Source: Mucilaginibacter myungsuensis (GTDB lineage Bacteria; Bacteroidota; Bacteroidia; Sphingobacteriales; Sphingobacteriaceae). Taken from it: a stretch of 64,000 bases of DNA. The position numbers and the translations under genes are program-made. Positions within the stretch are counted from its first letter, which is position 1, and each line of letters starts with the position of its first letter. Under the pieces are notes generated by a model that searched no databases, had not been told where the DNA came from, and worked only from the letters and a program-made list of their open reading frames with translations. Positions 26,393-35,270 of the stretch are shown here, in pieces. Location: positions 682,001 through 746,000 of the forward strand of contig NZ_JADFFL010000001.1 in the NCBI RefSeq assembly GCF_015222005.1. Reading direction: 5' to 3'.

Positions 26393-27373
26393 ATGTCCAC
26401 GCCACGCAATATACTGACTATCGCTACCGGCAAAATGCTTTATCTGGATATGGCAATAAACCTGGCACGTTCATTCAGATGGTGGAATAAGGATAACGGC
26501 ATAACTTTTCACCTGGCAACAGATATGCCTGATAATTTACCGGTCGACGTTGAGGATTTCGTCAGCATCATCAAACTCCGGCCGGACGAATTAGGAAAGG
26601 GGTTCTCGTCCAAGCTGCATTTAGATAAACTGGCCCCCGCCGGGCAAACACTTTTTATTGATAGCGATTGTTTGGTTTTTGGCGACCTTTCTAAGTTATT
26701 CACTTCCTTTAAAGGCAAAGCTGTATCGGTTTTAGGGAACTATATATCATCCGGCGAATGGTTTGGCGATATTGGCGCCATCTGTAAAAAATTTAAGGTA
26801 ACGCAATTGCCCAAATTTAACGGCGGTCTGTATTACGTCGAAAGCGGGGAGCTTGCCAATACCGTGTACACCACCGCCCGTGAGTTGGAACAACAGTACG
26901 ATGAGATAGGTTTTGTACGCCTGCGCGATCGACCAAATGATGAGGTGATCATGGCTTTAGCCATGCAGCTGCACGCTCAAACACCATTGATAGATGATGG
27001 CACAGTGATGAGCGATCCGCAAGCTTGCCCCGGAGGGTATAACATCGATGTGATAAAAGGCGAACGATGGTTACTTAATCCGCAGGCTCCTCACCCACTC
27101 CATCAAGGCTGGTATCCATTTGTAAGAGTAAGTCCGTTGATAGTACATTTCTTAGGATATTACACCATGCGCTATCCCTATCGCCGCGAAGTTTATCGCT
27201 TAAGTGCCGCGTCGACAAATAAGTCTTATTTGTTAAGTGGACTGTATGCTTTGCTCACTATAGAATATCCGGAACGGCTTGCCGATAGTTTTAAAACGAT
27301 ATTTCGTTCTACCTATCATAAATTGTTCGGGGTGCGCAAGATCAAAACTTCAGAAAGGGTCATATCTCAATGA
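26393..27373 (+). CDS. GT8-like nucleotide-sugar transferase
   Basis: Protein of 326 residues with a nucleotide-diphospho-sugar transferase fold. The N-terminus NILTIATGKMLYLDMAINLA and the DxD site LFIDSDCLVFGDL resemble GT8-like enzymes. RPNDEVIMALAM is a further conserved region. An upstream in-frame start at 26339 would overlap the GT61 gene by 50 bases; ATG at 26393 is chosen because it leaves a 4-base gap and fits the family start. It overlaps the next gene by 4 bases (ATGA). Function beyond sugar transfer cannot be stated. Confidence 0.75.
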   Translation: MSTPRNILTIATGKMLYLDMAINLARSFRWWNKDNGITFHLATDMPDNLPVDVEDFVSIIKLRPDELGKGFSSKLHLDKLAPAGQTLFIDSDCLVFGDLSKLFTSFKGKAVSVLGNYISSGEWFGDIGAICKKFKVTQLPKFNGGLYYVESGELANTVYTTARELEQQYDEIGFVRLRDRPNDEVIMALAMQLHAQTPLIDDGTVMSDPQACPGGYNIDVIKGERWLLNPQAPHPLHQGWYPFVRVSPLIVHFLGYYTMRYPYRREVYRLSAASTNKSYLLSGLYALLTIEYPERLADSFKTIFRSTYHKLFGVRKIKTSERVISQ

Positions 27374-28317
27374 CAGATCAACAACAGGCAGATGTAACCG
27401 TAATTATCCCAACCTATAATAGGCTTTGGAGTTTGCCAAAGGCCATTGATAGCTGCAGAAAAACGACTTGCATCACCGAGATCATTGTAGTTGACGATGG
27501 CAGTACCGATGGTACTTGGGAATGGCTGCAACAACAACCGGATGTCAGGTCATTTTATCAGGAAAATCAGGGACAGACCTATGCTGCTAATTTTGGCACC
27601 AATTACGCCACCGGTAAATACATCAGATTTTTAGATAGCGACGACTTTTTGGTCGAAGGAGCCATTGATAAGCAATTTTTGAAAGCGGAAGAGACAAATG
27701 CAAACCTGGTCTACTCAGCTGTTGATATTTACGTTGAATCGACGGGTGAGGTTATCAACTTGCCCATCAAAGAGGCTTGGGAGGACTTTTTAGAAATACA
27801 ATTGGGGAACGGTAACGGCAGCCATTATTTAGGGATGCTATTTAGTACCCATCTGGTAAAAAAAGTACCCCGCAGACCCGATCTTTCTTTCAGGGACGAC
27901 AGGATGTTTTTGCTGGAATATGCTTTACTGGATCCCAAGATCGTGTGGGCCCAAGGTTGTGCAGGCCATTGGGTAAAACATACCGACCAAATGCAGGCCA
28001 ATTATCAGGGGTTAAAAGCACAGGTCACAAACTGGCAGCATCTATACATTTATAAAAAGATTCTAAGTAAGCTGGCTGCTAACGGCAAACTAACGCAAGC
28101 CCGCAAAAATGCTGCCTGCACAGTGCTTTGGCCGCTGGCACATTGGATCGCTAAAGATAATATTAGCGAGGGCGTTGAGGTAGTTAACTGGATCTATGAA
28201 CTTAACCCTGATTTCCAGATACCGGAGCCGGGCACTCTTGGGTTTATGTACAGATCATTGGGCTTTAAAATGACCGAGAAACTGCTGGGTTTACGAAGGT
28301 TAACATTATTCCGGTAA
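27370..28317 (+). CDS. Family 2 glycosyltransferase
   Basis: GT-A glycosyltransferase of 315 residues with VTVIIPTYNRLWSL, VDDGSTDGTWEWL, NFGTNYATGKYIRF and LDSDDFLVEGA, the standard GT2 motifs. FRDDRMFLLEYAL carries the acidic pair expected near the catalytic base. Translation is probably coupled to the preceding gene through the ATGA overlap. A 38-base gap follows, after which the locus changes from mostly GT2-type to GT-B-type enzymes. Specificity is unknown. Confidence 0.86.
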   Translation: MTDQQQADVTVIIPTYNRLWSLPKAIDSCRKTTCITEIIVVDDGSTDGTWEWLQQQPDVRSFYQENQGQTYAANFGTNYATGKYIRFLDSDDFLVEGAIDKQFLKAEETNANLVYSAVDIYVESTGEVINLPIKEAWEDFLEIQLGNGNGSHYLGMLFSTHLVKKVPRRPDLSFRDDRMFLLEYALLDPKIVWAQGCAGHWVKHTDQMQANYQGLKAQVTNWQHLYIYKKILSKLAANGKLTQARKNAACTVLWPLAHWIAKDNISEGVEVVNWIYELNPDFQIPEPGTLGFMYRSLGFKMTEKLLGLRRLTLFR

Positions 28318-28355
28318 ATTCTCAAACACTGCGTCGTCCCTTTTAGCTAACAAAA

Positions 28356-29354
28356 TTGCAAAAGCCCTTAAACCTGTTCTATGCCGAACCCGATCCTGAC
28401 CGTTGGTTCCTGATGGATCGTTATCTGCGGCAGATCATTCGCAGGATGGTAAGGGGCAAACAACGGCCGGGTGGCGTGATGATGGTTGCACTGAACCTGA
28501 TGCAGGGTTTGGATAGATTAAAGATTCCCTATCGTTTTAACGATTATCGGTATATAGATAAACATCCTGACGAGATAGCCTGCATCATTGGTAAGCCGCA
28601 ATTGTTAACGGAGCGTAAATGGAAGAACCCTGTTGTATTCGGTGCCGGCATATTCTCGCACCCTTCCGAAGAACCCGAACTGTTCAGTAAGTATCCGAAT
28701 GTTAAACGCCTGTTGGTCCCGGGCGAATGGATGCGATCAATGTTCGAACCGTTCTACGGCGATAAAGTGCAGGCCTGGCCCACAGGTATCGATACCAAAA
28801 AATGGTCGCCGGTCGGCGCGGCAACTAAGGACACCGACTTCATAGTTTATGATAAGATCCGCTGGGAACGCGATAAACACGTTCCCGAACTGCTTGATCC
28901 TATACTTGAACAACTGCAAACAAGATCATTGAGCTATACCGTATTAAAGTATGGAAGTTACGAGCCGGAGCAATTGCTTTCGGCCGTTGGACAGGCAAAA
29001 GCCGCCATATTTTTATGCGAGCACGAAACCCAGGGACTGGCCTATCAACAAATATTAGCGGCCGGTCTGCCAATTTTGGCTTGGGACAGGGGCGGCTACT
29101 GGCAGGATCCTTATTACTATCCCGCAGTAAAATTTGGCCCGGTAAGCTCTGTCCCTTATTGGGATGACAGGTGCGGGATCAAATTCGGTTCGATAGCTAA
29201 TTTTGACGAACAATTACAAAAGTTCATCAAATTACAAGATGAGGGAGCATTTTCTCCTCGCAATTTCATTACCGAAAATTTGAGTTTGGAAAAATGCGCG
29301 GCAGATTATGTTGACATCATTTCATCTTTAGAACAAGAATTATTGATACAGTAA
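28356..29354 (+). CDS. GT-B fold glycosyltransferase
   Basis: Protein of 332 residues, recognised as a GT-B type transferase mainly from its C-terminal half: AAIFLCEHETQGLAYQQILA followed by AGLPILAWDRGGYW, which has the place and spacing of the donor-binding site of family 4. VPGEWMRSMFEPFYG and WPTGIDTKKW are the usual linker motifs. The N-terminal domain is short. The start is TTG (28356), with the first strand LNLFYAEPDPDRW directly behind it. It is 12 bases upstream of the next glycosyltransferase gene. Family assignment below GT-B level is uncertain. Confidence 0.72.
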   Translation: MQKPLNLFYAEPDPDRWFLMDRYLRQIIRRMVRGKQRPGGVMMVALNLMQGLDRLKIPYRFNDYRYIDKHPDEIACIIGKPQLLTERKWKNPVVFGAGIFSHPSEEPELFSKYPNVKRLLVPGEWMRSMFEPFYGDKVQAWPTGIDTKKWSPVGAATKDTDFIVYDKIRWERDKHVPELLDPILEQLQTRSLSYTVLKYGSYEPEQLLSAVGQAKAAIFLCEHETQGLAYQQILAAGLPILAWDRGGYWQDPYYYPAVKFGPVSSVPYWDDRCGIKFGSIANFDEQLQKFIKLQDEGAFSPRNFITENLSLEKCAADYVDIISSLEQELLIQ

Positions 29355-29366
29355 TTAGGATATCCC

Positions 29367-30593
29367 GTGCATCTGCATAAAAAGGTCAAAGTAGTTTTGG
29401 TTACCCCTACTCAACCATCCTTAAACCCAAGGTTGGTAAAAGAAGCCGATGCGCTGAACGAAGCTGGTTACGATGTTACCGTACTTTGCTGCTATTGGAA
29501 TGCCTGGGGCGCGGCATCAGACGATGAAATATTGGCGACACGGGCCTGGAAAGTCATCCGCGTAGGCGGCGATCCTGTGCAAAAACGGATTACTTACTTT
29601 ATCAGCAGGGTTTTACATAAGGTGTTCAATATCCTGACAGATAAATTCAGACTAACTGCATTTACGCACCTTGCGGTCGCGCGGGGAAGTTTATTTCTGA
29701 TGCGCGAAGTGGCAAATCACAAAGCCGATCTTTATATCGGTCATAACTTGGGTGCTTTACCGGCCATTGTAAAAGCTGCTAAAAAGTTCAGTGCTAAATG
29801 TGGTTTTGATGCCGAGGATCTGCACCGATATGAGGCTACCTACGATCGTGGCCAGGCATCGTACAACCGTAACCGGTACTTAGAGGATAAATATTTCGGT
29901 GAGCTCAACTACCTTACAACAGCCTCGCCATTAATGGCGCAAGAATATGGTGAATTGTACCCGGATAAACGGCCGGTCGCTATTCTTAACGTTTTCCCTA
30001 AAGGACCAACTTTCGCCAAAAGTATCAATAATGGCGTGATCCGGTTATTCTGGTTTTCGCAGACCATCGGTCCGCACCGCGGCTTGGAAACTATCATTGA
30101 GGCATTGGCACTGTTGCCTGAGGCTCCACTGGAACTACATTTGTTAGGCGAAGGAAATATGTACGCCGACTACATTAAGGAGCTGATAAACGGTCGTCCC
30201 AATATCCATTTACATCACCCTATCCCATCAGATCAACTCATCACTTTTGCATCCCAATTTGACATTGGTTTGGCAGCAGAGTTGAATATCCCGCATAACC
30301 ACGACATCTGCTTAGCCAATAAGATATTTACTTATCTGCAAGCAGGCCTGGCCGTTTTAGCAAGTGATACCGTGGCACAAAAACAATTCATGACCGAACA
30401 TCCAACGATCGGACAATGCTATAAATTGAACAATGCTGCAGATATTGCATCTAAGCTAAATTTGTGGTTGCAACAAAGAGAACTACTTTTACATAACGCA
30501 TCGGCAGCTCTCAAACTCGGGCACGGCGAAATGAACTGGGAATCCGAAAGCCAAAAGTTGCTTAAAGTGGTATCAGATACTTTAGCCAATTGA
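29367..30593 (+). CDS. Family 4 glycosyltransferase
   Basis: GT-B glycosyltransferase of 408 residues. The N-terminal domain begins VKVVLVTPTQPSLNPRLVKEA and has YIGHNLGALPAIVKAAK. The C-terminal domain has RLFWFSQTIGPHRGLE and LANKIFTYLQAGLAVLASD at the donor site, where the canonical EX7E glutamates are not both present. The start is GTG (29367), 12 bases after the upstream stop. Its stop codon is part of TTGA, which also holds the TTG start of the next gene, so the two are translationally coupled. Confidence 0.8.
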   Translation: MHLHKKVKVVLVTPTQPSLNPRLVKEADALNEAGYDVTVLCCYWNAWGAASDDEILATRAWKVIRVGGDPVQKRITYFISRVLHKVFNILTDKFRLTAFTHLAVARGSLFLMREVANHKADLYIGHNLGALPAIVKAAKKFSAKCGFDAEDLHRYEATYDRGQASYNRNRYLEDKYFGELNYLTTASPLMAQEYGELYPDKRPVAILNVFPKGPTFAKSINNGVIRLFWFSQTIGPHRGLETIIEALALLPEAPLELHLLGEGNMYADYIKELINGRPNIHLHHPIPSDQLITFASQFDIGLAAELNIPHNHDICLANKIFTYLQAGLAVLASDTVAQKQFMTEHPTIGQCYKLNNAADIASKLNLWLQQRELLLHNASAALKLGHGEMNWESESQKLLKVVSDTLAN

Positions 30594-31864
30594 AAAAAGT
30601 GTTGATCATATCACCTTACTTCGCTCCTGTTAATGCAGCTGATATGCAGCGGGTGCGAATGAGCCTGCCCTATTTTGCCGATCTTGGCTGGGATGCTGAA
30701 GTGGTTACGGTGGATGAGCGATATACAGATGTAAGTAAAGACGAACTGCTGTCACAAACCGTCCCCGATAATATAAAGTTACATAAGTTAAAACCACTCG
30801 ACAAAAAATGGACAGCGAGGATCGGTTTGGGCAGTATTGCAATACGATCGTTATGGTTTTATAAAAGAACAGTGGACCGCCTGATCAAGGACGGCAATTA
30901 CCAGCTGATCTATTTTTCTACCACGCAATTCCCGGTTTGTATATTAGGACATTATTGGTACAAAAAATTTGGTGTGCCTTATATAATCGATATGCAGGAC
31001 CCCTGGCATTCCGACTATTATCTAAATAAACCAAAATCCGAACGCCCACCTAAATATTGGTTCGCGTATCGTCTTAATAAATTCATGGAGCCTATCGCCA
31101 TGAAAAGTGTTGCGGGCCTGATAAGCGTATCACCAAACTATATTACTACGCTCCGCGAACGATACCCGCATTTAAACGACATACCGGCGGCCACTATTCC
31201 GTTCGGCGCTTTCGCCCCTGATACACAGCTAGCGTCCGAAAATAATGATCGCTTTCCAGAATTGCTAAGCAAAGATCATATCAACCTGGTATATATTGGC
31301 CGTGGTGGTGCGGATATGCACAAAGCCATTGCTCCACTTTTTAGACATCTGCAAACGAGGGATATATCTGCCGACAAACTTAAAGTATACTTTATAGGTA
31401 CCAGTTATGCACCTGCAGGACAAGGTAGGCCCAGCATTCTACCATTAGCGGACCAGTATGGTTTAAGCGACAATGTGATCGAACTTACTGATCGCATTAG
31501 CTATTATCACGCCCTGATCACCCTGCAGCAAGCCGATGCGTTATTTGTTCCCGGGTCTGATGATGTGAAGTATTCCGCATCAAAGATCTATCCGTACATT
31601 CTTACAGGGAAGCCATTGTTGGCTATTTCGAACGCAAAAAGCCCAGGTTACCAGATACTTGCTGAATTTGTTGTGGACCATAACCTTGGTTACGATGATC
31701 GGGATGTTGACAATAAAATATCAACGTTTATTGACGGGCTTTTAGCAGGCAATCTATCCAAACCGAAGTATCATACGGAGGCGATACAAAAATATTCGGC
31801 CGCCAGTATGACCCAATTGCAATGCGAATTATTTAATGAGTTGCTTAAAACCCGGCGTGTGTGA
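30590..31864 (+). CDS. Family 4-like glycosyltransferase
   Basis: GT-B glycosyltransferase of 424 residues, starting KKVLIISPYFAPVNAADMQRV, which is typical of family 4-like proteins with a PYFAP start. IDMQDPWHSDYYLNKPKSE is a conserved N-domain motif. The donor region reads DALFVPGSDDVKYSASKIYP followed by YILTGKPLLAI, in which the EX7E pair is replaced by Asp/Ser-rich residues. The start is TTG inside TTGA, overlapping the previous stop; the end overlaps the next gene by GTGA. Activity is likely but specificity unknown. Confidence 0.8.
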   Translation: MKKVLIISPYFAPVNAADMQRVRMSLPYFADLGWDAEVVTVDERYTDVSKDELLSQTVPDNIKLHKLKPLDKKWTARIGLGSIAIRSLWFYKRTVDRLIKDGNYQLIYFSTTQFPVCILGHYWYKKFGVPYIIDMQDPWHSDYYLNKPKSERPPKYWFAYRLNKFMEPIAMKSVAGLISVSPNYITTLRERYPHLNDIPAATIPFGAFAPDTQLASENNDRFPELLSKDHINLVYIGRGGADMHKAIAPLFRHLQTRDISADKLKVYFIGTSYAPAGQGRPSILPLADQYGLSDNVIELTDRISYYHALITLQQADALFVPGSDDVKYSASKIYPYILTGKPLLAISNAKSPGYQILAEFVVDHNLGYDDRDVDNKISTFIDGLLAGNLSKPKYHTEAIQKYSAASMTQLQCELFNELLKTRRV

Positions 31865-33030
31865 AAAAACTGGCCATTGTAACTACCCACCCCATTCAAT
31901 ATTACGCGCCGGTCTTCCGTCTGTTGCATCAACGAGAGAACATCTCTGTAAAGATCTTTTATACCTGGGGCGAAGCATCGCTTAAAAAATTTGATCCCGG
32001 TTTTGGTAAACAGATCATTTGGGATGTACCGTTATTAGATGGCTACGAATATGAATGGGCTACAAATACGTCGCAAGCCCCCGGTTCGCATCATTTTAAA
32101 GGTATCGTTACCCCCGACCTTATCGAACAAATAGAAAACTATCAGCCTGATGCGGTTTTGATCTTTGGCTGGGCGTACCAAAGCCATTTAAAAGTGATGC
32201 GCTATTTTAAAGGGAAATTGCCTGTGTACTTTCGTGGCGACTCTACCTTGCTCGATCAGCAAAGCGGTTTTAAGGCACTTTTTAGGTCGATAACCCTTCG
32301 GTGGGTATATCGCCATATCGATCATGCCTTTTATGTAGGCCGCGCAAACCGGGATTATTTTTTACGTTATGGTCTAAAAGCACACCAGCTAAATTTTGCC
32401 CCTCACGCAATTGATAACGAACGTTTTGCTAACTCACGTAAAGAGGAGGTTGCCGAGTTTCGAAAAAAATTGGGCATTGCCGAAGACCAGCAATTGATAC
32501 TGTTTGTGGGTAAGTTAGAAGATAAGAAATCCCCCGACCTGTTGCTGCGTGCTTTCACAGGAATAGATAACGCCGATAAACACCTGCTTTTTGTAGGTAA
32601 CGGTAACTTAGAGCCAAGTTTAAAGGAACAAGCAGCAGATAACAATAAAGTTCACTTTGTCGATCTTGTCAATCAAAGCGATATCCCGGTAGTGTATCAG
32701 GCCTGCGATCTGTTCTGCCTTCCATCCAAAGGTCCCGCCGAGACTTGGGGCCTGGCCGTGAATGAGGCTATGGCTTGTGGCAAGGCCGTTCTGGTGTCCG
32801 ACAAATGCGGTTGCGCTAACGACTTGGTTACCGACAAACATAACGGCGCTATTGTTAAAGCTGGCAACGTTGACGATCTTGCCGAAAAATTAGCCGAACT
32901 TACCCGATCAAAAGACACACTAAAAAATTACGGCCGCCATTCGGCAGTAAAAATAGCGGGATGGAACTTTGCCGCTATCGCGCAAGCGATCGAAGATAAA
33001 TTACTAAATGAAAAGAGCCGACCGAATTAA
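31861..33030 (+). CDS. Family 4 glycosyltransferase
   Basis: GT-B glycosyltransferase of 389 residues. It starts KKLAIVTTHPIQYYAPVFR, has LFVGKLEDKKSPDLLLRAF at the domain hinge, and a clear EX7E motif ETWGLAVNE with AMACGKAVLVSDKCGC. It belongs to the subgroup with THPIQYY N-termini, frequent in capsule and sialic-acid-like loci. The GTG start lies in GTGA, overlapping the upstream stop. The FkbM methyltransferase gene begins 23 bases before its stop codon. Confidence 0.87.
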   Translation: MKKLAIVTTHPIQYYAPVFRLLHQRENISVKIFYTWGEASLKKFDPGFGKQIIWDVPLLDGYEYEWATNTSQAPGSHHFKGIVTPDLIEQIENYQPDAVLIFGWAYQSHLKVMRYFKGKLPVYFRGDSTLLDQQSGFKALFRSITLRWVYRHIDHAFYVGRANRDYFLRYGLKAHQLNFAPHAIDNERFANSRKEEVAEFRKKLGIAEDQQLILFVGKLEDKKSPDLLLRAFTGIDNADKHLLFVGNGNLEPSLKEQAADNNKVHFVDLVNQSDIPVVYQACDLFCLPSKGPAETWGLAVNEAMACGKAVLVSDKCGCANDLVTDKHNGAIVKAGNVDDLAEKLAELTRSKDTLKNYGRHSAVKIAGWNFAAIAQAIEDKLLNEKSRPN

Positions 33031-33868
33031 GATCAACTTTATACGTAACTGGGACCTGCCGGGCAAAGAACGCCTTGCGCATTTGTTAAAACCGTCGGCA
33101 GGTTTTAAAACCAATTTTAAGGATGGCATTGTTTGGCTAAGGCACGAGGATATCGCTATCCACACCTCGGCCGATAATTACATCGAGCACATGGTGCTTA
33201 CTACCGGCACTTACGAGGACGAGATAAACAAGCTGATACGCGTATCCTTGAAACCCGGTTTTGCAGCTTTAGATATTGGCGCCAATATTGGCCTGCAAAG
33301 CATCCGCATGTCGCAAAGCTGTGGTGCAGATGGCAAGGTTTATTCTTTTGAGCCATTGCAACATATCCACCAAAAATTCAGCAGGAATATCGCGCTTAAC
33401 AATTGCCAAAATATTCAGCTGTTCCCCTTTGCATTATCAGACAGTGATGGCGAGACCACCGTTAATATCGACGAACAGACTTGGAACCAAGGGGCGTTCA
33501 GCCTTAACCAAGAGAGCAATGGCAAGTCCCAACAAACCATCACTATAAAGGCCGGCGATACCTTATCGGAGATAGCGGCGCTACAGCGGTTAGACCTGAT
33601 CAAGATAGATGTAGAAGGCTATGAGTTTCAGGTATTACGCGGGCTGAAAGACACACTCCGTAAACACCGGCCAAGGATCATTTTTGAATACGACGATAAC
33701 TATTGGCAGCGCACCGGCCAGCAAATGGCGGATTGTTATCCGTTCTTAATTGAAACCGGTTACACCCTTTACCAGATCACTCAAGTTGGCTGCGAACTGA
33801 TCAGCAACGCCGCAGACGCCATTGGCGGAAACATTTTTTGTATCCCGTTAACCATAAACAATGGATAG
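33008..33868 (+). CDS. FkbM-family methyltransferase
   Basis: SAM-dependent O-methyltransferase of 286 residues. SAM motif I is ALDIGANIGLQSIRMS, followed by VYSFEPLQHIHQKF and the FkbM motif LIKIDVEGYEFQVLRGL. FkbM-like enzymes methylate hydroxyls on sugars or polyketides. This is the third methyltransferase domain of the locus, after those at 13578 and in the fusion at 17304. It overlaps the previous gene by 23 bases and the Wzy-like gene by 8 bases, so it may belong with the distal export module rather than with the first methyltransferase. Confidence 0.87.
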   Translation: MKRADRIKINFIRNWDLPGKERLAHLLKPSAGFKTNFKDGIVWLRHEDIAIHTSADNYIEHMVLTTGTYEDEINKLIRVSLKPGFAALDIGANIGLQSIRMSQSCGADGKVYSFEPLQHIHQKFSRNIALNNCQNIQLFPFALSDSDGETTVNIDEQTWNQGAFSLNQESNGKSQQTITIKAGDTLSEIAALQRLDLIKIDVEGYEFQVLRGLKDTLRKHRPRIIFEYDDNYWQRTGQQMADCYPFLIETGYTLYQITQVGCELISNAADAIGGNIFCIPLTINNG

Positions 33869-35270
33869 CGAATTACGGATAGAACGTTTTGCGATGCTGT
33901 ATATCCCTTACGCATTGGCGCTGCTGTTGGCTGATGATCCTTATTGGTCTTACCTGATCGCCTGGCTGGGGTCGTTCTACATTTTTTTCCTTACCCTATC
34001 AGGCTCTATAAGGCCGCTCCCAGATGATCATCCTTTGGGCGAGCAATTAATGCGTCCTATCTTTTTGGTCCAGATCGTTTTTGCAGGATATATGGCCTGC
34101 ACCTCTATTTTTTATTTTATGGATCTTGTGGGCTATGTTAATTTTGAGGAGGTAGATAATTTCTTTTTCACTAATACCGAAAAACTTAAATACACCGCCG
34201 AAGCGCAACGATATTACTGCCTTGGCCACGCCGCGTTTGTTACCGGGATACTGATGTTTATGAAATACCCGACCGAACAGCGATATATTTACGCCGAGGG
34301 TACCGTGAGCGCCATACTTTTTTACTCAGCCTTGTTATCCTTTCCTATTGCAAAAGCTTTTGAGTTCGTTCCCGGGTTGTCGCAATTCACTAATCAGTTC
34401 AATTCGTTAAGTTTTATCGCGTGTTCGCTGGCGCTGGCATTTGCCATTCCCGAAAGAAAGATGATCAATACGGCTATCTGTGTGGTACTGTACGGGATAA
34501 ATTTTTATTCCGCTTTATTGTCGGGATTTAAAGAACCTATCATCATCAGCGTAATGGTTTTGGGGATATTTTTGTATCCAAGTTATAAAAAACTGGTGCT
34601 TGCTACCTTTATCCCTGCGCTATTATTATTGTTTTTGGTTTTACCTACCTATGCCACCGTATTCAGAAGCAACGCCTGGACCGGCGATGCTGATAGCGAA
34701 GAAGCATCGCAATTGGCCTTACAGGCGGCTATTGGACAGGTTAGCGATTCGGGCGAATCATCTAACTGGAGTTTTTTGGTGGGCCGGTTTTCCGAGATCA
34801 GCATGTTCACCATGTACCTTGAATCTACCCCAAAAAAGATAGATTTTTACGACTTTCAACTACTCGAGCAATCAGCCATGGTATTGGTACCACGTATATT
34901 CTGGCCGGCCAAACCCTTTACCGAAACTTTGGTGATGCAGCGGGTTTATGATGCCGGCGTTGTGGCGCGTGGTTCAGTGGTATCTGCTAAGCCTGCTTAC
35001 ATCGTTGATGGATATTTGTCGTTCGGCACCCTGGGGGTTATCATATCGCTATTTGTTTATGGCATGGTAGCCCAGCTTATCTCTCAGAAAGCCGAAGTGC
35101 TATTCGGCGGTTATTTATTAGGCACGGCACTCATGTTCTCAGGGCTTTTTCAGATCCTATGGCGTGGGCTAAGTTTCGAGTTCATCATTAACTCAGTGTT
35201 CTATTCCTACGTCACCATGCTAATGTTGCACAAAGTGTTTTTGGCCCGTAACATTATTCAACCAGCTTGA
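33861..35270 (+). CDS. Wzy-like polymerase / O-antigen ligase-type membrane protein
   Basis: Polytopic inner-membrane protein of 469 residues with about 11-12 hydrophobic segments and one large soluble loop (about 270-345) that contains SNAWTGDADSEEASQLA and NWSFLVGRFSEISMF. This topology, with a big periplasmic loop and FxGRFSE-like text, is what is seen in Wzy polymerases and related proteins. I recall a family annotated as exosortase Y-associated Wzy-like protein in Sphingobacteriaceae, and the exosortase three genes downstream fits that, but I cannot check it. It would polymerise repeat units at the periplasmic face, or ligate glycan. No Wzx flippase is seen in the window. Confidence 0.72.
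   Translation: MDSELRIERFAMLYIPYALALLLADDPYWSYLIAWLGSFYIFFLTLSGSIRPLPDDHPLGEQLMRPIFLVQIVFAGYMACTSIFYFMDLVGYVNFEEVDNFFFTNTEKLKYTAEAQRYYCLGHAAFVTGILMFMKYPTEQRYIYAEGTVSAILFYSALLSFPIAKAFEFVPGLSQFTNQFNSLSFIACSLALAFAIPERKMINTAICVVLYGINFYSALLSGFKEPIIISVMVLGIFLYPSYKKLVLATFIPALLLLFLVLPTYATVFRSNAWTGDADSEEASQLALQAAIGQVSDSGESSNWSFLVGRFSEISMFTMYLESTPKKIDFYDFQLLEQSAMVLVPRIFWPAKPFTETLVMQRVYDAGVVARGSVVSAKPAYIVDGYLSFGTLGVIISLFVYGMVAQLISQKAEVLFGGYLLGTALMFSGLFQILWRGLSFEFIINSVFYSYVTMLMLHKVFLARNIIQPA

Noticed and set aside
28318..28355. Possible terminator or promoter in the 38-base gap between glycosyltransferase genes
   Set aside because: No hairpin with T run and no TAnnTTTG box was found; it looks like a plain spacer.
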